A DNA stretch of 64,000 nt from Methylotenera sp. (GTDB lineage Bacteria > Pseudomonadota > Gammaproteobacteria > Burkholderiales > Methylophilaceae): assembly GCA_030655015.1 (NCBI GenBank), contig JAURWJ010000115.1:1-64000 (forward strand). Reading direction: 5' to 3'. Of the stretch, positions 1-9,932 are shown in pieces (positions within the stretch are counted from its first letter, which is position 1; every line of letters begins with the position of its first letter). Under the pieces are notes generated by a model. It was not told the origin of the DNA, did not search any database, and was given only the letters and a program-made list of their open reading frames with translations. Both the position numbers and the translations under genes were made by a program.

Positions 1-7
1 GGGTATT

Positions 8-83
8 TGGTAGGAGATGGGGGGTTCGAACCCCCGACAAATGGATTAAGAGTCCACTGCTCTACCAACTGAGCTAATCTCCC
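8..83 (-). tRNA. tRNA-Lys (anticodon CTT)
   Basis: Reverse complement GGGAGATTAGCTCAGTTGGTAGAGCAGTGGACTCTTAATCCATTTGTCGGGGGTTCGAACCCCCCATCTCCTACCA folds as a cloverleaf; anticodon loop CTCTTAA; encoded CCA. Confidence 0.95.
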
Positions 84-309
84 GCAAGGGCTTGGATTAT
101 CAAGATAAAGTAGCCCAATGTCAAACAGAAAACCAAATAAATAGCACTGATGAACCCAGATTATCCATTAGACACCTATTCCCTCCCCTTTATAGGGGGA
201 GGGCTAGGGAGGGGGTGAAAATGCCACCTTTCGCTGCATGGGGAAGGAACTAGTTTAGTTCTAATGAACAATCTCGGATCAATTCAGCTCACCGACGCTG
301 TCCATGCCG

Positions 310-1155
310 CTATTCATAACGCTCACGCAAAAAACTTGCAAACCTTGGCTTGCCGCTAGCCGTTTTATCGCGGTAGGTATAGGTAACAAGGCTGCCAATT
401 TTTGGCGGATCTTCGCGTTGCGCATCACTCAAGCCTGTGCCCAGTTTGAAGCGTATGCCTTCAGGGGTTTCTACGACCAGCGCACCAAGCTTGCCTCTAT
501 ATTTTCCGCGCCCTGGTGTATGTGCCACCACGGTGGCCTCAGCATCGTTTTGCAATTTTAATTTTAGTAGCGTATCACTTCGCCCTGTCACATATTGCGC
601 ATCGGCTCGATGTAACATGAGCCCTTCTCCACCAAGAGCTACAACTTGTTTAAGCTGTGCGTTGAGCGCAGCCTCATCTTTAACACGAAGTTGCGTCACG
701 GCTTTTAGGTGTGGGATGTTGACCTGTGTAACGATTTCAACAATGCGTTGCGCGCGTACTTGAAATGCTCCCTGCGCGTTTGGTAACTCAAAAACAAGAT
801 AGGAAATGCCGCGCCACTCTTCATCAATAGGCACGTTTTTCCTCACCGCGCCTGAAAGCATCTCAAACTTGCCGCGTGCAAGCCACAACTCACCATCAAG
901 CGGTGTTGCTGGAAAACCTTGAGTAAACCACGCTGGGGCTGCAATAACGCGCCCAGAACGCGTATGAAAAGTTTTGCCATCCCACACTGCACGTACACCA
1001 TCAAATTTTTCACTCACCAAAAATTGCCGCACATCAATGCCAGACTGGTAAACCTGCGCCAACAATACATTGGACGTCATTTGTTCAGCCAATAATGGTG
1101 AAACAGGCGCACCAGCAATAGCGATTAAAAGTAATAAACGGATGAGCTTCATCAC
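310..1155 (-). CDS. ATP-dependent DNA ligase, LigE-like, with predicted signal peptide
   Basis: SEKFDGVRAVWDG (KxDG nucleotidyltransferase motif), DGELW, GGEGLMLHR; hydrophobic N-terminus MMKLIRLLLLIAIAGAPVSPLLA; compact 281 aa. Confidence 0.85.
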   Translation of the reverse strand: MMKLIRLLLLIAIAGAPVSPLLAEQMTSNVLLAQVYQSGIDVRQFLVSEKFDGVRAVWDGKTFHTRSGRVIAAPAWFTQGFPATPLDGELWLARGKFEMLSGAVRKNVPIDEEWRGISYLVFELPNAQGAFQVRAQRIVEIVTQVNIPHLKAVTQLRVKDEAALNAQLKQVVALGGEGLMLHRADAQYVTGRSDTLLKLKLQNDAEATVVAHTPGRGKYRGKLGALVVETPEGIRFKLGTGLSDAQREDPPKIGSLVTYTYRDKTASGKPRFASFLRERYE

Positions 1156-1261
1156 GTCAGTCTAAAACAATAAGTTAAAACTGTGGCGCAATTTTTTTAA
1201 CTTGCCATTGGCAAGTTGCGAATTCCCGATAGTCAAGGGTGGGCAACTGGTTGCCCACCCT

Positions 1262-1484
1262 TTAATACTCCTTCCCCCTACAAGGGGGAAGGTTGGGATG
1301 GGGGTTCGAAGTTAAAATTAAACTGCATATCACTTGCAACGCTTTACCCCCACCCTAACCCTCCCCCTGAAATGGGGAGGGAATAGTATTGCTTAATTTT
1401 AATTTCAATATTATTGACCCACGTATAGGTCAAACCTTACTGAGTCCCCGACAAAGCCGGGGTTTACCTTATTAAATTAAGCTT
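1262..1484. repeat. dispersed intergenic repeat copy (approximate bounds)
   Basis: Shares the ordered blocks 'ggaaggttgggatggggg', 'ccccaccctaaccctccccct..aggga', 'tttcaatattat', 'gtataggtcaaaccttac' and 'ccccgacaaagccggggtttacct' with 18936-19160. Confidence 0.75.
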
Positions 1485-2338
1485 TACGATACAAACCGAT
1501 GGCGCATCTCATCCAAGTTAAGTTCGTGCAAAATAGCCTCTAAGCGCTGTTGTGCATTTTTGCGTGGCTGGCCTGTATATTTAGCAATAATCAGCTCATT
1601 TTTCATGGAGTGCTCCCAGCCTACCAACTCAGTCACGGTGACACTATAACCTGCGGCTTCTAACTGCAAACAACGCAATACATTGGTAATTTGGCTACCA
1701 AATTCACGCGTATGTATCGGATGGCGCCAAATTTCACTCAATGGCGTTTTGCCGAAACTTTCATTTTTATGCTGCCTTAACACCTCCGCCACCTCCGCCT
1801 GACAGCAGGGCACTAGCACCATGTACTTCGCCTGTTTTTTCAAGCCAAATTGTATTGCATCATCAGTTGCGGTGTTGCAAGCATGCAGCGCTGTCACAAT
1901 ATCTACTTTAGCTGGAATGGCATTTGAAGTTGTAGATTCCTCCACCGTTAAATGCTCAAAACGCATGCGTGTAAAGCCTAATTTCTGTGCCAAGCTTTTG
2001 GATTTTTCTACCAATTCAGCCCGTGTTTCTATGCCAATTACTTCGCCGGCATCCAGTTGTTTTAACAGTAAATCATATAAAATAAAGCCCAGATAAGACT
2101 TGCCTGCGCCATGATCAACCAATACAGGATTAGCGTTGTGCGTTAATACATCGTTAAACAGCGGCTCAATAAAATTGACCAGATGATAAACTTGCTTAAG
2201 CTTGCGCCGACTGTCTTGGTTAAGTTTGCCATCCCGTGTCAGGATATGCAGCGCTTTAAGTAACTCGATGGATTGATTAGGTTTGATTTCAGGGATATTT
2301 TGCATAACGCTATTTTCCATTAAAAATGTCATCTGCAA
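1484..2338 (-). CDS. class I SAM-dependent methyltransferase-like protein
   Basis: VDHGAGKSYLGFILYDLL (motif I-like), IETRAELVEKS, VTALHACNTATDDAI; similar to a conserved SAM-binding methyltransferase family. Confidence 0.7.
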   Translation of the reverse strand: MQMTFLMENSVMQNIPEIKPNQSIELLKALHILTRDGKLNQDSRRKLKQVYHLVNFIEPLFNDVLTHNANPVLVDHGAGKSYLGFILYDLLLKQLDAGEVIGIETRAELVEKSKSLAQKLGFTRMRFEHLTVEESTTSNAIPAKVDIVTALHACNTATDDAIQFGLKKQAKYMVLVPCCQAEVAEVLRQHKNESFGKTPLSEIWRHPIHTREFGSQITNVLRCLQLEAAGYSVTVTELVGWEHSMKNELIIAKYTGQPRKNAQQRLEAILHELNLDEMRHRFVS

Positions 2339-2441
2339 AATGTTTTTTATCAGACAACTCGTTATAGCCCCAGACTATCCATCAGATCTACAAGTAGATG
2401 TGAAATCGCCTAATGGAAAATCCGGGTTGAATATAGCCTGC

Positions 2442-4319
2442 CTAAATATACACTCTTGAACCCAACTCAATCACACTATTATTAGGAATGTTAAAATAAC
2501 TCACCACACTGCCTGCATTGCGAGACATCAGTACAAATAAGTGATCACGCCATTTTGCCATTTTGCCGCCATGCCCTGAAATAACCGTTTCTCGACTGAC
2601 AAAATAGGAAGTTGTAAATGGATCAATAATCACATGCTCTATTTTGCAATCTTCAAGTGCTTTGGGAACATTAGGCGTTTCCATAAATCCGTATTGCAAC
2701 ATCACTTGCCAAAAGCCAGACCCTATTTCCTTGATGTGCAAACGCTGCTCTTTTGCTATGACTGGTACATCTAAAAAAGCCACCGTGAGTATCAAGTTGG
2801 TTTTATGTAAAACTTGATTATGTTTTAAATTGTGCATCAAAGCTTGCGGAACATTATCTGGATTAGCACAGAGGAATACAGCTGTACGTTCTATCCTTGC
2901 TTTAGTTGAACTCGCAATATTTTGCACAAAGTCTTCTAATTTCGGGTCATCTTCATGAATATGTTCAAGTAAAATTTCACGGCCTTGTTTCCATGTCCAC
3001 ATAGCAATCACTAGCAACACACCTAACGCTACGGGGAACCACCCTCCATGGAAAAATTTGACTGAGCATGAAGCTAACAATAATGAATCTAAAATAATAA
3101 ATGTAATAGTGGCACCCAATGCTAACCATATCGGATATTTCCAACTATATCGCAGTACAAAGTAGCTCAAAATAGTAGTAATCAGCATTGTGCCCGTGAC
3201 GGCAATACCATAGGCCGCGGCAATTGCAGAAGAGTTTTGAAACGTAATGGTTGTGATAATGACGGCAATCAGTAAGAACCAATTAATAGCAGGCACATAG
3301 ATTTGTCCAGACTCACCAGCAGACGTATGTAGAATTTGCATTCTAGGTAGAAAGCCTAGCTGTATGGCTTGCTGGGTAATGGAATAGGCACCTGAGATGA
3401 CTGCCTGCGAGGCAATAATAGTGGCTAAGGTAGCAAGTATTACCGCAGGGATTAACAGTTGTTCAGGAAACGACAAATAGAATGGGTTGCTGACGGCCTC
3501 AGGTGTTGATAGCAAGAGTGCACCTTGACCTAAATAATTAAGCGCTAAACCCGGCAATACTAAACATGACCATGCAATGCGGATGGCTGGTTTTCCAAAG
3601 TGCCCCATATCTGCGTAAAGTGCTTCTGCACCAGTGATGGCAAGTACCACCGCACCTACGGCTAAAAATACACCTACGCCACGATCAGCCAAAAAATGAA
3701 ATGCATAAATTGGGTTAAGTGCGTTCAATATCATGGGATTTTGGATGATGTGGTACATGCCGATAGCACCGAGTACCGTGAACCAAACGACGATAATAGG
3801 GCCAAAAAATTTACCTACCACGTTAGTGCCATATTTTTGAAACGCAAATAATGTCACCAGAATGGTGATTGAAACAGGAATAATGAATGTACTAAGCCCG
3901 GGGGTAATAAGCTCAAGACCTTCCACTGCGGAGAGTACAGAAATGGCTGGCGTTAGAATGCTATCGCCATAAAATAGCGCAGCGCCAAATACACCTAAAC
4001 CTAATAATATTTTTTTACGTTTAGGAGCTTCATTAGCTGTAGAAACCGCTAATGCAAGTAAAGCCATAATGCCGCCTTCTCCGCGGTTATCAGCCCGTAG
4101 CACCAAAATGACATATTTAAGCGTCACGACCAGCATTAATGCCCAAAGTACCGCTGAGATTGCACCGGTGATGTTGACTTGAGTCAACGCGATACCGGTT
4201 GATTCACTAAAAATTTCTTTGATGGTGTAAAGCGGACTGGTGCCGATGTCGCCATACACCACGCCAATGGCGCCAAGAGTGAGTGCGGCAACGCTTTTTG
4301 ATTGTGTGTTTGTATTCAT
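2442..4319 (-). CDS. kup: Kup/Trk-type low-affinity potassium uptake protein
   Basis: N-terminal [23 protein letters not shown] signature and [16 protein letters not shown]; 625 aa with many TM segments. Confidence 0.97.
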   Translation of the reverse strand: MNTNTQSKSVAALTLGAIGVVYGDIGTSPLYTIKEIFSESTGIALTQVNITGAISAVLWALMLVVTLKYVILVLRADNRGEGGIMALLALAVSTANEAPKRKKILLGLGVFGAALFYGDSILTPAISVLSAVEGLELITPGLSTFIIPVSITILVTLFAFQKYGTNVVGKFFGPIIVVWFTVLGAIGMYHIIQNPMILNALNPIYAFHFLADRGVGVFLAVGAVVLAITGAEALYADMGHFGKPAIRIAWSCLVLPGLALNYLGQGALLLSTPEAVSNPFYLSFPEQLLIPAVILATLATIIASQAVISGAYSITQQAIQLGFLPRMQILHTSAGESGQIYVPAINWFLLIAVIITTITFQNSSAIAAAYGIAVTGTMLITTILSYFVLRYSWKYPIWLALGATITFIILDSLLLASCSVKFFHGGWFPVALGVLLVIAMWTWKQGREILLEHIHEDDPKLEDFVQNIASSTKARIERTAVFLCANPDNVPQALMHNLKHNQVLHKTNLILTVAFLDVPVIAKEQRLHIKEIGSGFWQVMLQYGFMETPNVPKALEDCKIEHVIIDPFTTSYFVSRETVISGHGGKMAKWRDHLFVLMSRNAGSVVSYFNIPNNSVIELGSRVYI

Positions 4320-4331
4320 GATTTTTTGAAA

Positions 4332-4363
4332 AATGACCTTGTATAAATGAAGACAAGGTCATT
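4332..4363 (-). promoter_or_regulatory. hairpin in kdpE-kup intergenic region (kup leader)
   Basis: Perfect 11-bp inverted repeat AATGACCTTGT-10nt-ACAAGGTCATT, followed on the minus strand by TTT just before the kup ATG. Confidence 0.6.
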
Positions 4364-4416
4364 AAATCAAGAGGGGTGTATCAATCGCATAAACAAACAT
4401 TGATACGTATAAATTT

Positions 4417-5106
4417 TTAAGTGGCGGCTAACCTGTAACCGATGCCTGCTTCAGTCAGAATATAACGCGGTGCTGCGGGACTTTTTTCCAAACGCGCACG
4501 CAGCCTGCCCATGTGGATGCGTAAGTAATGCGTGTCATCTACATATTCTGGCCCCCAAACTTCGGTGAGTAATTGGCGATGGGTGAATACTTTGCCTGGT
4601 TTTTTAGCCAGCATAAATAAAAGCTTAAACTCGATGGGAGTGAGGTGCACTGGTTGCTTATTTAATAAAACGCTAGCGTTGACAGTGTCTATTTCTAAAT
4701 CATCCAGCTTGAAAACATCATCGCGCAACGACATCATTGCGCTACGTTTCAGCGATACTTTGATGCGTGCGAGCAGCTCGTTTACGCCGAAAGGTTTCGC
4801 TAAATAATCGTCCGCGCCTAAAGTAAAACAATCCACTTTTTCTTGCTCAGATTGGCGCGCTGATAGCACTAAAATTGGCAGGTCAGAGCTGATGCGTACA
4901 TGCTCAATAAAGCTTCTGCCATCGCCATCTGGCAAGTTTAAATCCAATATGACCAGCGTGGGTTTCTGCTCACTAAATATGCGTGTTCCATCGGCAAGCG
5001 TGCGCGCAAGCATGGTGTGATAACCACTCGCTTTCAGGCTGGATTGAAGAAACTGGCTAATCTGCAAGTCGTCTTCAATCATTAATATTTGTGCTTTTTC
5101 AGACAT
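4417..5106 (-). CDS. kdpE: OmpR/KdpE-family response regulator
   Basis: Receiver domain (LVILDLNLPDGDG, LSARQSEQEKVDCFTLGADDYLAKPFG) plus winged helix (YVDDTHYLRIHMGRLRARLE). Confidence 0.9.
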   Translation of the reverse strand: MSEKAQILMIEDDLQISQFLQSSLKASGYHTMLARTLADGTRIFSEQKPTLVILDLNLPDGDGRSFIEHVRISSDLPILVLSARQSEQEKVDCFTLGADDYLAKPFGVNELLARIKVSLKRSAMMSLRDDVFKLDDLEIDTVNASVLLNKQPVHLTPIEFKLLFMLAKKPGKVFTHRQLLTEVWGPEYVDDTHYLRIHMGRLRARLEKSPAAPRYILTEAGIGYRLAAT

Positions 5107-6595
5107 GGCTGGTGTCTACATCTGGCGCATGAAAGCTTAACGTGACGCAAGCACCACCGCCATCTCGGTTGCTGATGGTAAGCGTTGCATCATGTGCTTT
5201 TGCAATCGCTTGCACAATGGACAGACCCAAACCAAAGCCTTTGGCATGACCAGAAGAGAACTTTTTGATTTGTGAGGCATTAAATGCTTCGCCAAAACCA
5301 ACTCCACGGTCTTTAACACTGATATGAATTAGGTTGCCAGTTTTAGTGACCTCAATCAGGATTGGTTCCTGAGTTTGATTAGATGCAGCAAGATAGGCTT
5401 GTTTAGCGTTATCAATCAGGTTCACCAGTGCTTGCGTGAGCAGATTAGCGTTGGCTTTAATTAACAAATCCGGCTCGCTGATTGTTGCCAGCAAATCAAC
5501 GCTGTCGCCACGGCTTTTATAAAGCGCAGTGACAATGCCGATGATTTCTTCGGGCGATTGCATATCCATTGGAATCGCTTTTACGGCGCTGGATTCCAGA
5601 CGTATCAGAGACAATATGTTTTCAGTAGTACTCGCCAAATATTGCGCTTGTGATGCAATGAGCGCCGTTAAATGCGCCGTCTGCTCGGCATCTAAATCGA
5701 CGTCTTTTTGTTGCAATGTAGTTGCCGCGCCTAGAATTGATGTAAGCGGCGTGCGCATGTCATGGGCGATGGAGGCCAGTAGCGCACTTTGTATGGCTTC
5801 CTCTTGTGCCATTAATTCAGCCAGCCGCGCTCTTTCACTGTTAATCAGCCGTTGATAAGCCATTGATACTTGGTCGACACAGGATTTGATCGCGATATAC
5901 ATTTCAATATTGTCATTCGTATCAATATCGCACACCACTAAAATCGGGAGTTGACTTGGTAACCGATTGAATGGCATCAGCCAATATAATGACTCTGGCC
6001 AGTTGCCGGTATGTGGACCAATCGGTTTGCCATTGTTAGCCACCCATTCCAGAGCGCTTTGGTCTGGCAGTTTTATATTATCGGGCGGCGAAGTGATGCT
6101 ATAAGTATTGTTTACATCAGGTTTAGCAATAAAGAATTGCTTATTAAACTCAGCTTTTAACAAGTTGCAGGTATCGTGCAGCATGGTATTGGTATCTTTT
6201 GCCAAGGCGAGATTTTCAGCTAAGGTTCTAGCGAACTCCGCACGTTTTGATGCAAGGAGTGATTGATTGGTTTGAGATTTTAAGCGCTTGGCCAACGAGG
6301 TGATGACGAGCGATACGACCAAAAAGCTCATCAAGCTCACCCAGGATTCAATATGCTCGACTTGGAATGTATAGCGCGGCGTAACAAAAAAATAGTTGAT
6401 TGCAAAAAAAGCAGCAAAGGCCGTGCTAAATGCAATAAAAAAAGTGTAGAAATATGCGGCAGCGACAACTATCAATAGATACGACATAGCGACACCTGTC
6501 GTACTTAATAAATTAAATAATTTATCATTAATGACGGTTATCAATGCCAATAAAACCGTCATGTAAAAACATTGTATAAGTTCTTTTTTCAACAC
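5099..6595 (-). CDS. KdpD-like sensor histidine kinase lacking the N-terminal KdpD/Usp region
   Basis: Four-TM DUF4118-like N-terminus, HisKA (ASIAHDMRTPLTSILGAATTL), HATPase (NLIDNAKQA, DRGVGFG, GFGLGLSIVQAI); only 498 aa. Confidence 0.85.
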   Translation of the reverse strand: MLKKELIQCFYMTVLLALITVINDKLFNLLSTTGVAMSYLLIVVAAAYFYTFFIAFSTAFAAFFAINYFFVTPRYTFQVEHIESWVSLMSFLVVSLVITSLAKRLKSQTNQSLLASKRAEFARTLAENLALAKDTNTMLHDTCNLLKAEFNKQFFIAKPDVNNTYSITSPPDNIKLPDQSALEWVANNGKPIGPHTGNWPESLYWLMPFNRLPSQLPILVVCDIDTNDNIEMYIAIKSCVDQVSMAYQRLINSERARLAELMAQEEAIQSALLASIAHDMRTPLTSILGAATTLQQKDVDLDAEQTAHLTALIASQAQYLASTTENILSLIRLESSAVKAIPMDMQSPEEIIGIVTALYKSRGDSVDLLATISEPDLLIKANANLLTQALVNLIDNAKQAYLAASNQTQEPILIEVTKTGNLIHISVKDRGVGFGEAFNASQIKKFSSGHAKGFGLGLSIVQAIAKAHDATLTISNRDGGGACVTLSFHAPDVDTSHV

Positions 6596-6860
6596 TTGGA
6601 CCCAAATATTTTCATTGAATAAATTATGCTCTAAATATTCCCTAGCAGATAATAATAAAACAAATGAGTCTTTTGAATAAACATTGCATCAATGCAGATA
6701 AAAATTTGAATTGATGCGCTCAATGCTAAAATACTGCCTCACTGAAGCAAACCTCATGTTTTAAAATCAAAAAATACGCGAAGGCGAGCTAAATACAGTG
6801 AGTTTTGTGCGGCAAAGCAATGTCGACAAAGATTTTTTTGCAATTTCAAACGGAGTAAGA

Positions 6861-7817
6861 ATGGCAATTCAATGGTACCCGGGTCACATGACTCAAGCAC
6901 GCAAGAAAGCTGAAGAGACAATGGAGTTTACCGACATGGTCATCGAAGTGCTAGATGCGCGCGTACCTGCCGCCAGTCATAACCCGATGATTGATGAAAT
7001 GCGTTTGTTTCGCCAACGCCCGCAGCTTAAAATTTTGAATAAAGCGGATCTGGCTGACCCAGCGGCCACACAAGCGTGGCTCAATTACTTTAATGCACAA
7101 CCCAACACTAAAGCCGTCGCGCTATCTTGCAAAAAGCCTGGCGATGCTAAAAAGATTCCTGCCATTTGCAGAAAAATAACACCGCATCGCGGTACACATT
7201 TAAAACCGTTACGCATGTTGATTATGGGCATTCCTAACGTGGGTAAATCAACATTGATGAACGCCCTGCTCAACCGCCGCGTGGCAAAAGTTGGCGACGA
7301 GCCCGCTGTGACTAAAAGCCAACAGCGTTTTGATTTAGATGACACCATGAGCATCACCGATACACCAGGGATGATGTGGCCAAAAATCGCTTATGAGTCT
7401 GATGGCTACATGCTGGCAGCGAGCCATGCGATCGGTCGCAACGCTGTGATTGATGAAGATGTTGCACTATTTTTAGCGGATAATTTACTCAAAAACTACC
7501 CAGCCCTACTCAATGCGCGCTACAAGCTAGATACCATGAAACATGATGGCGAGTTTTTGGATGTGCTTAAAATGGATGGTGTTGATTTGATGGAAGCCAT
7601 TGCTAAACGTCGCTCTTACAAACGCCATGATGGCTTGTGGGATACTGAAAAAACTGCAGTGGCTTTTTTAACAGATTACCGCAGTGGCGCCATAGGTCGC
7701 GTGAGTTTAGAAACCCCCGCTTCAAGAGCTGAAATGACATCACAGACAGAAACTAATAAACCAAATACCTCAGAAAGCGATTCAGACACTGACAGCGCGA
7801 CTGACACGCCGCAATAA
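6861..7817 (+). CDS. YlqF/RbgA-family ribosome biogenesis GTPase
   Basis: MAIQWYPGHMTQARKKAEE start preceded by GGAGTAAG; circularly permuted G motifs (LNKADLAD, GIPNVGKSTLMN, DTPG). ORF track start at 6798 is probably too early. Confidence 0.92.
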   Translation: MAIQWYPGHMTQARKKAEETMEFTDMVIEVLDARVPAASHNPMIDEMRLFRQRPQLKILNKADLADPAATQAWLNYFNAQPNTKAVALSCKKPGDAKKIPAICRKITPHRGTHLKPLRMLIMGIPNVGKSTLMNALLNRRVAKVGDEPAVTKSQQRFDLDDTMSITDTPGMMWPKIAYESDGYMLAASHAIGRNAVIDEDVALFLADNLLKNYPALLNARYKLDTMKHDGEFLDVLKMDGVDLMEAIAKRRSYKRHDGLWDTEKTAVAFLTDYRSGAIGRVSLETPASRAEMTSQTETNKPNTSESDSDTDSATDTPQ

Positions 7818-7826
7818 TCCGCTGTA

Positions 7827-9860
7827 ATGCTCAATAACATGAATGTGCCTCAACGTGAGGCGGTAAAATATTTGGACGGCCCGTTACTCGTGCTTGCCGG
7901 CGCTGGCAGTGGAAAAACGCGCGTCATTACACAAAAAATCAGTTATCTGATTAACGAAGCTGGCTACAACCCAAAAGAAATCGCAGCGATTACCTTTACT
8001 AACAAAGCCGCGTTAGAGATGCAAGAACGCGTAGCTAAGCTCATGCAAGGTAAAAATACCAAGGGGTTGACCATTGCCACATTCCATTCACTTGGCTTGC
8101 AAATGTTACGTGCCGAGGCGGCTTTACTCGGTTACAAGCCACAATTTTCCATTTTGGATTCATCAGACAGCTTTAAAATTTTGGCAGATGTACTCGCCAC
8201 TACCGATAAACAACTGTTACGCAAAACGCAATGGCAAATCTCCAACTGGAAGAACTCTTTTATCAATCCAGATCAAGCCAAAGCTACGGCGGATGAAGAA
8301 CTCACCCACGCTGCCGCCAAGGTGTATCAAATCTACCAACAAACATTAAAAGCCTATCAAGCGGTGGATTTTGATGACCTGATCAAGCTGCCTGTTGAGT
8401 TGTTTGAGCAACACGAAGAGGCGCTTAATAAATGGCAACGCAAGCTGCAATACCTGCTCATAGATGAATACCAGGACACCAATGCCTGCCAGTATAAACT
8501 GGTAAAAATGCTCACCGGCGTACGCGGCCAATTTACAGCGGTGGGCGATGACGACCAAGCCATTTACGGCTGGCGCGGCGCGGATGTAGAAAACCTACGC
8601 CAACTCACCACTGACTTTAGCAAATTAAAAGTGATTAAATTAGAGCAAAATTACCGCTCTACCGTGCGTATTTTGCGCGCTGCCAATCAAGTGATTTCAA
8701 ATAATCCTAAGTTATTTGAAAAAAAATTATGGAGCGAGCTGGGCATGGGCGATTTACTGCAAGTGACCGCAGCCATGAGCGAAGAGCATGAAGCTGAGGG
8801 CGTGGTGATGAAGCTACAAGCGCACAAGTTTGAAAACCGCACTTTTTATAAAGATTATGCAATTCTCTATCGTGGCAATCACCAAGCGCGTATCTTCGAG
8901 CAACATTTACGTAATCAAAAAATTCCCTACACCGTCTCTGGTGGACAATCATTTTTTGATAAAGCTGAAATTAAGGATTTAATTAGCTACTTACGTTTAG
9001 TCGCCAATGAAGATGACGACCCTGCGTTTATCCGTGCCGCAACTACGCCTAAAAAAGGCATCGGCAACACCACGCTGGAGCGGCTTGGTGAATATGCCAG
9101 TGCACATAAAATTTCACTGTTCGCCGCCGCGTTTGAAGGTGGCTTTCAAAGTGAAATCGGTAATAAACAGTTAGAAGACCTGCTCAACTTTTGCCAATAC
9201 ATCAATAAACTACAGCACCGCGCAGTACGCGACCCAGCAGGTGACTTACTCAATGATTTACTGGCGACGATTCAATACGAAGCCTTTTTATACGATAGCG
9301 AAGAACCGCGCGCTGCCGAAGTGAAATGGGCAAACGTACTCGATTTTATCGGCTGGCTGACTAAAAAAGGTGAACCAAATACGGAGTATGGCAACGAGTC
9401 TGCAGGCAAAAACCTGCTTGAACTCACGCAAATGGTCTCGCTGATGAGCATGCTGGAAGGCCGCGAAAACGGTGAGCCGGATGCGGTAAAACTCTCGACC
9501 CTGCATGCCGCTAAAGGGCTGGAGTTTGGTCATGTGTTTTTAATAGGTGTTGAAGAAGGCATATTGCCGCATCGCGAAAGTATCGATGCCGGTATTTTAG
9601 ACCCGACAAAAATTGAAGAAGAACGACGTTTGATGTACGTAGGCATTACGCGTGCACAAAAATCACTTAACATCTCATGGTGCAAAAAACGCAAGCGCGC
9701 TGGTGAAATGCAAATGTGCGAACCCAGCCGCTTTATTGCCGAAATCCCCAAAGATGACGTGCGCCACTTTGGCAACCCTTTCAACAAAGACCCCGAAGCC
9801 AGCAAGGATTTTGGTAAATCCAAGATGGCGAACATAAAAGCCATGTTAGGTAAAAATTAG
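7827..9860 (+). CDS. rep: ATP-dependent DNA helicase Rep
   Basis: LAGAGSGKTRVITQKI, AAITFTNKAALEM, LLIDEYQDTNACQ, GDDDQAIYGWRGA, STLHAAKGLEF, EERRLMYVGITRAQ; 677 aa. Confidence 0.96.
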   Translation: MLNNMNVPQREAVKYLDGPLLVLAGAGSGKTRVITQKISYLINEAGYNPKEIAAITFTNKAALEMQERVAKLMQGKNTKGLTIATFHSLGLQMLRAEAALLGYKPQFSILDSSDSFKILADVLATTDKQLLRKTQWQISNWKNSFINPDQAKATADEELTHAAAKVYQIYQQTLKAYQAVDFDDLIKLPVELFEQHEEALNKWQRKLQYLLIDEYQDTNACQYKLVKMLTGVRGQFTAVGDDDQAIYGWRGADVENLRQLTTDFSKLKVIKLEQNYRSTVRILRAANQVISNNPKLFEKKLWSELGMGDLLQVTAAMSEEHEAEGVVMKLQAHKFENRTFYKDYAILYRGNHQARIFEQHLRNQKIPYTVSGGQSFFDKAEIKDLISYLRLVANEDDDPAFIRAATTPKKGIGNTTLERLGEYASAHKISLFAAAFEGGFQSEIGNKQLEDLLNFCQYINKLQHRAVRDPAGDLLNDLLATIQYEAFLYDSEEPRAAEVKWANVLDFIGWLTKKGEPNTEYGNESAGKNLLELTQMVSLMSMLEGRENGEPDAVKLSTLHAAKGLEFGHVFLIGVEEGILPHRESIDAGILDPTKIEEERRLMYVGITRAQKSLNISWCKKRKRAGEMQMCEPSRFIAEIPKDDVRHFGNPFNKDPEASKDFGKSKMANIKAMLGKN

Positions 9861-9932
9861 CACGCGGTTAACTCAACGCATCACCTGTAAACGATTAAAA
9901 TACTCACGTAAAGAAATTTTTGAAAGTCACCT

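Noticed and set aside
304-561. ORFs 304-561 + and 437-763 +
   Set aside because: Antisense to the LigE-type ligase gene with no protein-family signature.
6686-6717. GCATCAAT...ATTGATGC inverted repeat between the KdpD-like gene and the YlqF gene
   Set aside because: Only 8-bp arms with a 16-nt spacer in AT-rich DNA; too weak to call an operator without comparative data.
7085-7357. Antisense ORFs across long genes (e.g. 7085-7357 -, 9530-9844 -, 10232-10648 -, 30839-31459 -)
   Set aside because: They lie fully inside strongly supported genes, lack recognizable domains, and have typical shadow-ORF composition.
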